The translations under genes were made by a program, and so were the position numbers. This document shows positions 23,581 through 34,609 of a DNA stretch of 64,000 bases, one piece after another. The notes under the pieces are model-generated. The model had not been told where the DNA came from, made no database searches, and saw only the letters and a program-made list of their open reading frames with translations. Numbering within the stretch: the first letter of the stretch is position 1; the number at the start of each line of letters is the position of its first letter. Location of the stretch: positions 34,410,001-34,474,000 of the forward strand of contig CM114273.1 of NCBI GenBank assembly GCA_050084515.1. Direction: 5' to 3'. This DNA is from Blasia pusilla. Lineage: Eukaryota > Marchantiophyta > Marchantiopsida > Blasiales.

Positions 23581-26500
23581 GTATTCAAGAAATATGTTCC
23601 ATCATTTTGTATGTTATTAATGTCTCATTTTAGAATCCACCATGATTAGATATATCACACTCTCTATTGATATTCTTTCCAATTAAGAGGATTTTTGTGG
23701 AAAAATTTTCTAATTATTGATAATTATTATCAGATTTTGGTAAATTTTAATTTTTAAAATAGAAATAATTCCATAAATCATTCATAAAAAATGATAAAGA
23801 GAAAATATATAAATAATTTCTAGCTTGCAAAGAGCACTACCAGTTTTAACATCCTTTTTTTTGCTTTCCGAATAGGCATATGATTCTAAATTTAAGTTTT
23901 ATGACTTATTGCAACTAGCCCTTTATTAATATTCTTACAAATCACAAAAAATCTAAAAATCATTAGTGTTAAAAATTTTGATTCTATTATATAGAAAACT
24001 GACATAAATTAAACCCCCCACAATAATTCTACTTCATCACCTCACGCACTACCGATAGTAGTTATTCTACTTCATGCTTCTTCAAGATGCATATGATTCC
24101 CAATTCAAGGTATAAGATTCATTATGCACAACATCCAAACCCACTCATCAATCTTATGGCAATTAGTTGACACAAAGCATATCCAACGAAAGCCATACCA
24201 ATATTCCTTGATAGTGGATCGACACGAATCCTTCTTCTATACCTATTAGGAAATACAACGCGTGTCCACTTAACTTATGGTTAATAAAATGTTGCTCTAA
24301 CTCCTTACCTCTCAATCTTAAGGAATGGAACATAAGTTCAACAATCCATTTCTAGAGTGTTCAATGAAAATAAAAAATACAAGCAAGCATCTAGTAGGAC
24401 CATTCACAAAGATATTGAAGTTAGGCTACCAAGCCTACCCTCTATATCTCTATAGTGGTGACATGTGGGAAAATTTATAGTTATTTCATTCATTTTTTTA
24501 TGTCAAATAACGAGGGACGTTCACTCTTTTTTCTTCACCCTTGGATGTGGCTTTAGTGCCTAGGAAGTCTTTGGCCTAGGAAGCTGAGGAGTGTTTTTTT
24601 AGATTTTTTTAATAATATGTATGGACATACAGCATATAAGATGAAATTTTGCATAAAAAAATCTTGATGTAAAATTTTTAAATGGATCAATATTAAAGAT
24701 AAGATATATGATCTCTTTAAAACCAATCTATTGTATTAATTAAATATGCCCTTATGTGATGATGAGCTTATCGAATGACACGTGTCCTATCATGAGGTCA
24801 ATGGCTTCAAAATAAATTTTTACATATAAAATTAAAGTCTACATGATCATAGTTCCAAGAATCAAGATCCCAATATGAGTTTGGGGAAACTTAAGATGGG
24901 CAGAATCTGCCATGAGATATACCCCCAAGTCATCTTGGGAGTTAACTAGCAAAACGCTTTGGGTGTTGAGCCAAAACTAAGGGCATGGAGGATATGGTTG
25001 GGAAATGAGGGTTTCTCTTAGAGAACCCCAAAAGTACTTTGAGAGAGAGAGATAGAGGCTTGAGTCTTGGAATCTAGACCACATTTTGTATTTGGCCATG
25101 TTTCAAGTTGTGTGCTAAGAAACCATTCATGATACACTATGAGAGCGACATGAAGAGACTAGTCAAGCGTTAAGGCCAAAACTTCCTGGGGAAACATTAC
25201 TCATTTAGAAGACTCAAACCCAATTATCACTTGAAGTCTTCGTTGACTCAACCTACAAAACGCGTGACTAGCTAGGGCTTGTAAGACCCAAACCAAGTCT
25301 TTTGCTCGTAGTTCTCAAGGTTGGACACTCTTCACGAAACAAGCGAGGAGAGGAGAGATCCAAATCTACAATGGGTGGAATAAACTGCTCATATTTATTC
25401 CAGTTTTTGGAAACAAGTGGGAGGGATTAGAATCGAGATTTTATCGATTTAATAAAGATAATATTTACAAATGAGTGGTCAAGAAGGAGATTAAGGGAAG
25501 AAAGCAAATGTATTTTCTCAAAATAAAGAGGTGCAAGGGTGGAGTTTTTCTAAAGAGGGAAGTTCTTTTTTTTCTACAATAAGGAGATGGGAGTAAAGGG
25601 TTTTCCAAATGAAAAGGAGGAGGAATGTATAAACAAGGTGAGAAGAAGCATGGTTCGAGATTATTATAATAACAAACTTCAAAAGAGAACAAAGAAAGGT
25701 AATAACATATCTAAAGAGGAGGAGTCAAAAAATACATCATGGAATGCAAAAAGAAAATGGCAACTTGCCAACACAAACACCAACTCAACTTACTACACGA
25801 CTGATAGTCTAAAATAAATCCGACAAGAACACCAGTGGTTGGTGAGACGTGAATGGACGATAAGGTGAGCGACCCCCACCACTAAAGATTAAAGAAAGAA
25901 GACAATAATTTTTCAAGTACTATTTTACAAGGGCATTCCAACTGATTAAATTTATTTTTTAAATCATAGCGTACATAAAACATTCAACGTTTCCTATGCC
26001 GCAAAGCCTTTGATAGTAGAGATTAATAGTACAATTTGCACTAGATGCATGACCTCTACATTGTAAAACTTATTTTTCTTTTTAAAATATTTTTCTCAAT
26101 AATTTTTTTATAAATGAGAAAAAACTGCGGAGTAAAAGATGTTGGGAAGAGATAAAACATGCAGAGAAGGCTAATATTCTAGAAGTTCGCACTTTTCGGC
26201 TATGCATTTCAGGGGTTTTACAACGTGCACAAGCCTTGGCATTGATTCGTCGTGCGGAGATGGTGGGGATCGCTCGCCTCGTCCTCCGTTCACGTTTAAC
26301 CAACCACTAGTGTTCTTGTCAGATTTATTTCAAATAATCAATCGCGTAACTTGTTGACTCGATGTTTGCATTGACTATTTACCATTTTCATTTCACATTC
26401 ATTATGCATCTTTTGACTCCTCTTTTAAAGTATTATCACATTTTGATATTATTATTATCATTCTCTTTTGATATTTGTTTTTTTAGTAAAAACACAAATC

Positions 26501-27496
26501 TCAAAAGATATTTGTAACTCTGAAGTTGGATGGTTATTTACCCGGTGGTGGCGGCCGTGGCCATTAATAGGACCAGGCCCGACGGCACATTACAGGTGCC
26601 CCTAGGGCAACTGACCGCCAGCTGCAGCGTTCGGCATCGTGAATGCCGTCGGCTGATCAGATTCGTGATTGGTGCTCCGTTCGATGCTTCCCCACCAGCA
26701 ATGTATTTGGTGGGATTTTCCCACATATCCCTTTGGTGTATGGTACACACTATTGTTTCAGGGAAGCCGCGTTTACTGGTTTTGGATTGGACTATTCACG
26801 ACAGTGAAAGCGCTTTGCTCTGCTCTGCTATCTGCTAACTGGTGGAGCAATTCATTCACGACAGCGCGATGTGGCTGAAGAGATTGCGAGCTTCGCTTTA
26901 GCCCATGATACGTTTCATCTGTGGGTGACGAATTTCGAGCCATGGTAACTAGAAGACCAAAAAGCCAGTAATTCCCATCGACTAATTCCCACGTTCGAAC
27001 GCTTCATCTCAACGCCTCAACATTCACAACACTTGAACATGACTTGGACCCCAAGTTGGTGATGACTCACATGTATGTTAACATTACTCTGTATATACAC
27101 ATTAACCGGAAATTCTTGACAGCTGAACTAATGGACAAGTTCAATTGGAGGAACGGCGTGAGTGCCAACGTAAGCACATTCAACCGCTTGTCCGAGAGAC
27201 AGGCGCTTCCCTTGGTACTAATTATTGAAGGGAAACTCTATTGTGCTGGAAAATTTCACAGCCCTGAAGGTCTGGCAAGCTGAACGTAGTGTAAAATTTA
27301 CGGAACCCGCCAGCAGCAACTTCTCGCACCTCCGTTTCCTCCTGAGGCTAAACGGGCGAGAATCATGATACAAGTTAGGGGAAGACCAGGAGATACCTAC
27401 GACGGGATTGAATCTAAGAAACCCCACGGATCCATGTACAGCCTTACTTGACAACTTCCGACAGAGTTGCCTAATTAAATAAACGAAAGGAGTGAA
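23581..27496. other. No gene confirmed; AT-rich spacer then GC-richer 3' flank of FAS1
   Basis: 23.6-26.5 kb is AT-rich with no coding signal. Composition rises from about 26,520. A 102-codon plus-strand frame (26,530-26,838) and a 79-codon frame (27,044-27,283) have no recognised domains; they overlap minus-strand frames of similar size, so I do not call them. The part next to 27,497 should contain the FAS1 3' untranslated region. Confidence 0.4.
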
Positions 27497-29650
27497 TCAA
27501 CAAGCTCTGACAAGAAGGTCAGGAGCTAGGACTCGTATTCTAAGAGCTTCCAGACAAAGAATTTCCGTTCGGTTGGCACTACAAGCAGACGCTTCAGTTT
27601 CATCTTCACATCCTAGATTGGAAACTACTAAGGGGTGATTCGTCCGAAGAGCATGCTCTGTAGCATTATCTAGGAGTTTCTGGAGCCGCTCAAGAGTCAA
27701 GACGTTCAGCTCTCCAGGACGATTTCTTCCGGACGTAGGGGAAGAAGACCCTAGTAATCCGCTGTGTCCATGGGTGTCATCCATGTGAATTCCCTCGTCT
27801 TCGGAAAGGTATCCGTCAGGTACCATGAACTCATCCGAACTATCTTCATCATCCTCGTTCTCGACCTTCTCATCTTCTTCATCTTTCTCGTTTTCGAAAT
27901 CCGAGAGACTCTCTCCTGGATCTTCTTCTTCCCACTCCTCGTCGCTGTCCACATCATAATCCAGCATGGGGTCTTTCTTCAGTGGATTCCGAGGCTTGAT
28001 CACGTCACTTTTCTTCGAGAACGTTCCATAGTAAGGAGGGCGATGACTCTTGTCGAACTGTAACAACCTCCGCCTTTTGGACCTCAACACAAGGTATCTA
28101 TCAGAAATCAGCTTTTTCACCTCAGGGAGTGGAGAATCTGGACAGGAGGTTGGGAAACTATCTTTCCAGTCCACGTCATCGGAACCCTCGAACTCAACTC
28201 GAGACCGCTTCAAAGTGCTGTTTGGACTAGAGTTGACAGGACTTTTCTTGTTCTGGATCTCTTCTGCATCCATACGGGTGTCTCCATTTGCCCCTTGTAA
28301 GCGAAGTTCCCTGTACACAGACACTTTCGGTTTGCGACGAACTCCCCATCTTTGAGTTTTCACAGATGAGTAACGACTGTGGAGGGTTCGCCAGCTCGAG
28401 ATATGCTGGCGTTTCAACTCATCTAAATCCACATCTACATTCTTCAACAACAGATCCATTCGAACCACAACTGCGGCGACCTCCAACGCCTGCTCACTCC
28501 CAGAAGTGACCTCACTCTTCTCAATTTCCTTGGTCGGAGATGGAACTTTGGCGTCAATTGCCTTACTGTGCTCACAGCTTACCTTGTCCTTTCTCGCCTG
28601 CAAAAACCGGTCCATGAAGCTGGCTTGCTTCTTCAAAGCCAGCTGCTTCTTCCTGTCTGCCTCTTCCCTTTCTTTCCGCTTCTGCTCCTTCTCTGAGTCT
28701 TCTTGTTGTCGCTTCAGCACCTTCTCTTGCTTTTTCCGCTCCACCTCCTCTTTCTCTTTGCGCTTCTGTTCGCTTTCATCCTGCTTCTTACGCTCTGCTT
28801 CTTCTTCTTTTTCCTTCCGTTTTTGCTCTTTCTCGGCCTCTAGTTGATGCCGCTTCGTTACCTTCTCCAAACGCAGCCTCTCTCTTTCCTCAGGATCCGA
28901 CCGCCTCCTTTTCTTGCCAATTTCCTTGATAGTTTGATTCGGTGAGTCCTTCGAAGCGACTTCGGATTTCTGCGTTGTAGTAGTGACATCCTTCTTCTGT
29001 TCCCATTCCAATCGTGCCGCACGAAGAGTCGCTTCATCGTCAGTCGACCCTAGAGCTTCTTTAGACTTTAGAACCGGTGGCAGATCACTCCCATCCGTCT
29101 CGTGCACGGTAGTCAGAAATTCCACCGCGGACGAGAGGGCAGCTAGCCTTTCGGCAATTTTCCTCCTTCTCTTTCGCCGTTCAGAAATATCATCACGGTA
29201 TGCTTTTGGAAGTAATTTGAGGTCCCGTACCTCCCAGCGCCAGAGACTGGCGGCATTATCATCCTCCAGAACATCCGCGTCGGCGTTAGTGAGCCCAAAA
29301 CTAATGCGCTCTCCTAGCGACAGCACAAAGCTTCGGACCGCTGCCAAGGTTACCGGACCATTCTTGCTCTGATCTTGACTGCCTGCGTGACTCAGCTTCT
29401 CGAAGATTTCTTTCACAAGAGAAGAAAACGATAGTTTACTGTCTTCCAAGTGCACTGCGATGATCTTCCGTAGCATGCTGCTCCCTCCAGCACCCGCATC
29501 TTTCCCATGCCTTACTGTCATACGCAATTCCTTCTCGTCATTGAAAAATTTCACAATCTTCCCGATTTCCTCCTCACATTGCTTGACAAACGAGTCAGCG
29601 GTGGTGGCCTCCGGGACAGATTCTGTAACTTGCTGCTCCTCGATTCCCAT
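27497..29650 (-). CDS. FAS1: FAS1, large subunit of chromatin assembly factor 1 (CAF-1 p150 homologue)
   Basis: An uninterrupted 717-codon frame. The order matches plant FAS1. An N-terminal conserved region has VTLAAVRSFVLSLG and DADVLEDD (about residues 100-130). A Lys/Glu/Arg-rich (KER) coiled-coil spans about 247-345, ending in MDRFL. The core LLQFDKSHRPPYYGT is at about 529-543. An acidic region at about 564-620 includes DSDEEWEEEDPGE. VPDGYLSEDEG (about 610-620) and a short C-terminal domain (about 647-717) follow. CAF-1 (FAS1/FAS2/MSI1) deposits newly made H3-H4 onto replicated DNA in the nucleus; the KER and acidic regions bind DNA and histones. The start at 29,650 gives a complete N-terminus. 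The Arabidopsis protein is longer (about 815 aa) and its gene has introns, so this single-exon form is unusual and its C-terminus may be shortened. The frame is intact and an E2F site lies just upstream, so it is probably functional. Confidence 0.95.
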   Translation of the reverse strand: MGIEEQQVTESVPEATTADSFVKQCEEEIGKIVKFFNDEKELRMTVRHGKDAGAGGSSMLRKIIAVHLEDSKLSFSSLVKEIFEKLSHAGSQDQSKNGPVTLAAVRSFVLSLGERISFGLTNADADVLEDDNAASLWRWEVRDLKLLPKAYRDDISERRKRRRKIAERLAALSSAVEFLTTVHETDGSDLPPVLKSKEALGSTDDEATLRAARLEWEQKKDVTTTTQKSEVASKDSPNQTIKEIGKKRRRSDPEERERLRLEKVTKRHQLEAEKEQKRKEKEEEAERKKQDESEQKRKEKEEVERKKQEKVLKRQQEDSEKEQKRKEREEADRKKQLALKKQASFMDRFLQARKDKVSCEHSKAIDAKVPSPTKEIEKSEVTSGSEQALEVAAVVVRMDLLLKNVDVDLDELKRQHISSWRTLHSRYSSVKTQRWGVRRKPKVSVYRELRLQGANGDTRMDAEEIQNKKSPVNSSPNSTLKRSRVEFEGSDDVDWKDSFPTSCPDSPLPEVKKLISDRYLVLRSKRRRLLQFDKSHRPPYYGTFSKKSDVIKPRNPLKKDPMLDYDVDSDEEWEEEDPGESLSDFENEKDEEDEKVENEDDEDSSDEFMVPDGYLSEDEGIHMDDTHGHSGLLGSSSPTSGRNRPGELNVLTLERLQKLLDNATEHALRTNHPLVVSNLGCEDETEASACSANRTEILCLEALRIRVLAPDLLVRAC

Positions 29651-29729
29651 AGAATCTCAATGTTCTCCGCGCAAGGTGACAAAATTTCAGAAGTAGAGAG
29701 AAGACTAGAAAGTGGACGCTGCGGGATCT

Positions 29730-29737
29730 CCGCCAAA
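29730..29737 (-). promoter_or_regulatory. E2F consensus site upstream of FAS1
   Basis: On the minus strand the sequence is TTTGGCGG, which fits TTTSSCGS, about 80 bp before the FAS1 ATG. FAS1 is a known E2F target in Arabidopsis, in keeping with S-phase expression. Position and gene identity make this likely to be real, though one 8-mer can occur by chance. Confidence 0.6.
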
Positions 29738-31760
29738 ATTACGAAGTGCAGAGCAGAAAATTCAGAGCAAAGTAGAAGGCTAGGGCACAGAAGCCGACAA
29801 TAATCGAGAAGAGGGACATCTTAGAGGCGAAAGAATTGAAAAATCCGTGTGATGTACGCACGAGAAACTCCCAGAGACGAGGAGCACGGAGAACGTATCC
29901 AATACAACTAGATCCCGACTCCGATTCACAAGGATTGGCAGGCAGACATTTCCCTACAAGAGCAATTATGTTGCTACCTTCACTGAGAACAGTCAGAGGG
30001 CGATCCGCTGCAACGACCTACAGATCCCTAACGCATACCACAAATTTTCAGGGCTGGCTACTCATCGAACATAGAGCCAACAACGGCTTCATTCCAAACC
30101 AATACACCTCCGGCGCTCCTAGACTCTCGGACGGGATGGAAATGATTACATTGACATTACCCTCACTAAAAAATCAGGTCAGAAAAGCTCTCACTAAAGA
30201 CCGAGGGCTACCTCATTGAACCGTGGGCACCGACAGACGGCGAAAACAAGTTCTCAAAAGATCACACGGAGCACACCAGATGACGATCGCCGCAACCGAA
30301 CATCCGAGGAAAAAGCAAGGCGTAAGCCTTTGGAATCAAGGGATAGTAGGCCCGATATCTACCAGATGTACAACCTCGGGATCAAAGGAGACGGAGAATC
30401 AAAAATCAAGAGCAGAACTGGCACCACAGGACACACCGGGGAATGAAGACGAGCAGATGATGAAATCCTTATCAGTCACGGGCGACCTCGCGGAGGCACA
30501 ACGGCGCGGCAGCAAAAAAGGAGTGGAGGAGGAGGAGAGGAGGAGAGGCGACAAGAGCTCTACATAATCTGCGAAGCCATATCCCCGACCCCACAGACGA
30601 GCCAGCGAGGACGCGGGAGCAGCAGCACGCAGAGTTTGAGTTGCCTCGTTCGTTCATTCAGCGCTTGGAGGCCATCGCGATGATTTGAATTCAATAGCAT
30701 CCCAGCGACAGCAATCGGAACGCGGAAACCGAAGAATCGGGCGGAAAGCGGGAACAGATCGCGATTCCCGCGCCGCTCCCCTTTCTCCTCCAAACTCTCC
30801 TGACGCCCACACGAGAGCTTTATGCCCACAGAACCCTCGCCCCGCCGTCGCCATAAGAACACGATCTACAGTTTCGAGCTTTCGGCGCGACTCGTTCCCT
30901 CGTTATAAGACGAAGCGTCCACTTCTCCTCGACGATCTCGCGACTCCTCCTCTCGTTACAGGAGTTTCTCTCCGCTATATGTGGAGGCAGCGGTGTGGCG
31001 TCGCCATCATCGTGTGAGGCTCTCGCATGATTCCCATTTCGGCGGGACTTCCGGCCCAAAGAGCAGCGCCAGCCCTCGGGAGGACCGCTATGTTCTTCTG
31101 CGGCTTCGCCTCCTTCCAATTTGGCGGGGTCGATGAAAGTGCCGGCACTTTACTCTGCCCCTGACCGCTGACGATCGGATGGTCGCTACATGTGGAGGCT
31201 TCACGGATTAGCTATACTCGGAGCACATAAACGCGCTATACAGGGCCTCTGCTATATGCGGAGGTGGTGCGGCAAGGGTTTAGAGTACATACCCTTTCGC
31301 ATTTTGGCGGTCACGGCAGCTGTGTGCACTTTATTCTGCCCCGCCTCCAGCACAATTCAAACCAGTCGGCGCCTATTTCCCCGGTTGAAAAGTGCGGCGT
31401 CGGTAAGTTTTCAAGGTGCTACCTACTTCTAAGATATTCTAACGGGAACACTTTTCCCGGTCAAGATTCATGGCAGATTGTAACCAGAAACGCCGAAAAG
31501 GAACCGGCTTCTGGCGCCCGTGGATTCAAAAAATTGGCGGGGGCTATCCCTGCTGGCGAGCGCCTACTAAATTTGGTTCCGTGCCTCCAAGTTGGCGGAG
31601 GTTTCTTCCCGGGAGTGAACACCGAACGACGGCTGATATTATGGCTGGGTGGAGCCACTTCATCAGTTACCCGTAGGCTCTGCGAGCTCCGGCACCGCTA
31701 TTTCGAAAATCCGACTTTGTTCAAAAGGGACCGACCAGTTTAGACCGGAGAAGGATAACC
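29738..31760. other. GC-rich flank upstream of FAS1, partly duplicated
   Basis: Many overlapping short frames in both directions reflect base composition and none has a recognisable domain. Within 30,970-31,345 there are repeated blocks: GCTATATGTGGAGG (30,974), CGCTACATGTGGAGG (31,184) and GCTATATGCGGAGG (31,251). TTTGGCGG occurs at 31,120 and 31,303, and GCACTTTACTCTGCCCC (31,145) recurs with one change at 31,326. The last two pairs are 181-183 bp apart, so an old duplication is visible. Confidence 0.5.
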
Positions 31761-32112
31761 GAGGGATTTTTCTTGGAACTGTTGGATATGATAATTCACC
31801 CGAAAGTAACCCAATTATTCGGAAGCGAAGGCCGTAATTTTTAAAATCCGTCGGATATTTCGAGGACGACTTTAAGATTCTTGAAGAAACCATTTTTAAG
31901 AACATTCCCACCAAATTCCCACCCTTTCCCGTTACATACCAATACTATCGATACTGGAGTACAAAGAAATATCCATGTCAAAGAGAGAAAAAAATCTTCA
32001 CCATCATAACCACTAAGAAAATTTCTTGCACATTGTATAAGGATGAATAAGAATATCCTTGGTATCTTATATTAGGTCGAAAACTTTTGACATGGTTTCA
32101 TTATACTAAAAA
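31761..32112. other. No gene seen
   Basis: Transition from the GC-rich flank to AT-rich repeats. Nothing recognisable. Confidence 0.5.
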
Positions 32113-32283
32113 TTAGTGGGTGCCCCTCGCGGAAGAAAAAAATCTTTCTGTTCATTTAGTTTAGTTAGATGAAACTAAGCTATTAGAGGGGATGAGTGTC
32201 GAGGCCGGAGACATCCCCAAAGGGAAAGTGTCGAGTTGAGAGATGTTTGTTTTTGAAACCCCTTTTGCTAATAATATTATAGA
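32113..32283 (-). mobile_element. Short non-autonomous Helitron-like element
   Basis: Left end A|TTAGTGGGTGCCCCTCGCGG (reverse complement ends in CTAA, a CTRR end after a GC-rich near-hairpin). Right end TAATATTATAGA|T (reverse complement begins TC). Both ends obey insertion between A and T. Only 171 bp, no coding capacity. Confidence 0.5.
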
Positions 32284-33576
32284 TGATGGATAATTCAAAT
32301 TACCCATCATGATTCAAAAATGTGATCCAATAACTTGATTGACCTTCGAAATAGGATCTTCAATGACCTTAAGATAAATGGGACGATTGGCAAACTCTCA
32401 TTGGTCAAAATCATCTGGTATCAACAGCACATGCAAGTACTATGAGACAAATTTCTACAATAGTAGTATAAATGAGAATATCAAGCATACACGTTGTAGT
32501 TCCATTTTAGTTAGACTTCTTTTCCAAAAACATAGTTATCCAAGGATCACGTATAACATATAGAGGCTCTTCAAAAACTCATATGGTGGTCTCTAAGAGG
32601 TAAGGTTATGTGGATTGCTTTGTGGGGATGCATTAGTCGATCTTATTAGGTGAAACGAAGTGGAGAACGGAAACTCTATTATTAACATTTTAAAAATCAT
32701 CATTATGTCTTCCAGGTCCATGGCTTTCCCAATTTGTTATAGTACCAAAGGAAATGTAACTTGGGACGTGTATCCCTATATGTATAAGATGTAAAGTCCT
32801 AGATCCAAAGGCAGAAATATATCTACTTATCATTTTCCATAGATAGAGAATTGTTAACAACTCTATGCAAATAAAAGGTAACACTACCAACATAAAATGA
32901 ATAAATGTAGGTGGGGGTATAGTCGAGAAGCCTTATGCTCTTAATCTACAGTAGGGAGATTGCCCTTACGATGCACTAGTAAGAGTACATACTTTTCTTG
33001 TTTTCCACCTTATACTATGATCAAATCAAATGCTAAATCAAAAAAATAGTGTTTTATGTGCATAAGTATGCACACACACTACATTTTTTAACGGTAGCCC
33101 CGCCACATCTCCTATGCCTTCTATCATGCCACTATTCATTGGTTTTCATCAATACTTGACTCAGATCCATTTATACCATGATTCTAACACATGTACACAT
33201 GAATTACTGGATACACCCCCAATATAAAATCAGGCTTCACATATACATTCATAAATCAAAAGGGTGCTTGATGTAAAGCTCATTTGCAATGTTCTATCAC
33301 ACCAATTATTCTCAATGTGGCTTGACATTCACTCAATCATACACATTATGATAAGAGCAAGAAATATGAGGTAACTTGCACTAAATTGTAACTATATGGT
33401 CTCAAATCAATCCTAGCCTACTCTTACTCAAGATAAACTAGGCTTAAGAAAACAACATAGTTGCATCATATCACTAATCCCACCAAACGTCTCGTTTAAG
33501 AAACATGAGACCCAAATGAGCTTTATCATGGGTTTACCCTCCTCTTGGAAACTCCATGGTAGCATATATGCACATA
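32284..33576. other. No gene seen; AT-rich spacer
   Basis: No coding or RNA signal recognised. Confidence 0.5.
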
Positions 33577-33659
33577 TTGCCTATTTGTAAGACAAATAGG
33601 CAACATGTGTTAAGACAAAACTCCAATTCTTTACTAAAATTGGAGTTTTGTCTTAACAC
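33577..33659. repeat. Two adjacent perfect hairpins
   Basis: Hairpin 1: TTGCCTATTTGT (33,577-33,588), 3-base loop, perfect complement at 33,592-33,603. Hairpin 2: 22-bp arms 33,607-33,628 and 33,638-33,659 around a 9-base loop (CTTTACTAA), perfect over the whole arm. They are separated by 3 bases. Such perfect arms in otherwise decaying sequence mean recent formation or selection. Confidence 0.9.
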
Positions 33660-34571
33660 TCGTTGCTTGCTCTATCAAAAAATTGAAGAGTTTAAGTTAG
33701 AGGAGAGATAAAGGAGAGCTTAGAGACATCACAACTATTGTGAGTTTTAGAGGGCTAGATGAGATTAGATCGAGGCCTAGAGGTGTCTTTCATGGTTCCC
33801 ATTTTATGAGGTCATAGGAACCTCCTACCTTGGAGATGATCTATGTGTATAAGATTGTAGATCATCATTGATTTCAATTACACTCTTTGATAGGTTGTTA
33901 TTTTTTATGAGTCTTATGGCAGATTTTGAGGGCTTTAATGATTGTTAATGACAATTATACCTATAGGGCTAGGTAAAATGTGTCAGATGAGATTCGTCTT
34001 TTATGTGTGCTTGCTCTTATACGTTGATACTTAGTTAGAGTGGGAGCGCATGTGCACTCTAGGTTTTGTATGGTGTGGATGCTAAAGGAGGTCCATAGAA
34101 ACAAACATCCATTCCAAGTATATATAAAGTCCACTCTAATCTTAACAAGTGAGAACCTACTATTTTCAGAGAGACCTTCATTTTTAATAAGGGCTTCACT
34201 TTTTGGCATAAGAAGAACCCAAACAAATAACCATCGTTCAAGTTCATTACTCCATCTTCCTCTTTCTCTTGCTTTCTAATTGTAACAATGCATTGAATAT
34301 TTGTTCATATTGGTTCAAAAAACCAAACCATGTGCCATGAGAAGCATTGTGATTTCTTTTCGAGCTTTATCATTAATTTTACTTATGAGTTATTATGGCC
34401 CTAGCTTAGTTGGCGTATAATGCGTTATGGGCCAGGAGGCCATAAGTTCACCTTCTGTGTAGAGCTTGTAGAGAAAGCCATGGAGGCTCTTACTTGAGGT
34501 GAATAAAATGTGTCTTCCATCCCTCCATCCTTTCTTCCATATTTTGACCGATTAGGTTGCAAATGATTTAA
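33660..34571. other. No gene seen
   Basis: Short unrecognised frames only. Confidence 0.5.
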
Positions 34572-34609
34572 TGCATAGATAAAGTAAAAAAATTTACTTT
34601 ATCTATGCA
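34572..34609. repeat. Perfect 17-bp hairpin
   Basis: TGCATAGATAAAGTAAA at 34,572-34,588, an AAAA loop, and its exact reverse complement at 34,593-34,609. Confidence 0.9.

Noticed and set aside
28506-28847. Plus-strand Ser/Phe/Cys-rich frames inside FAS1
   Set aside because: They are the antisense of the Lys/Glu/Arg-rich coiled coil of FAS1, which always produces such frames.
30223-31743. Several frames of 76-159 codons
   Set aside because: Overlap in all phases in a GC-rich, partly duplicated flank, with no recognisable domain.
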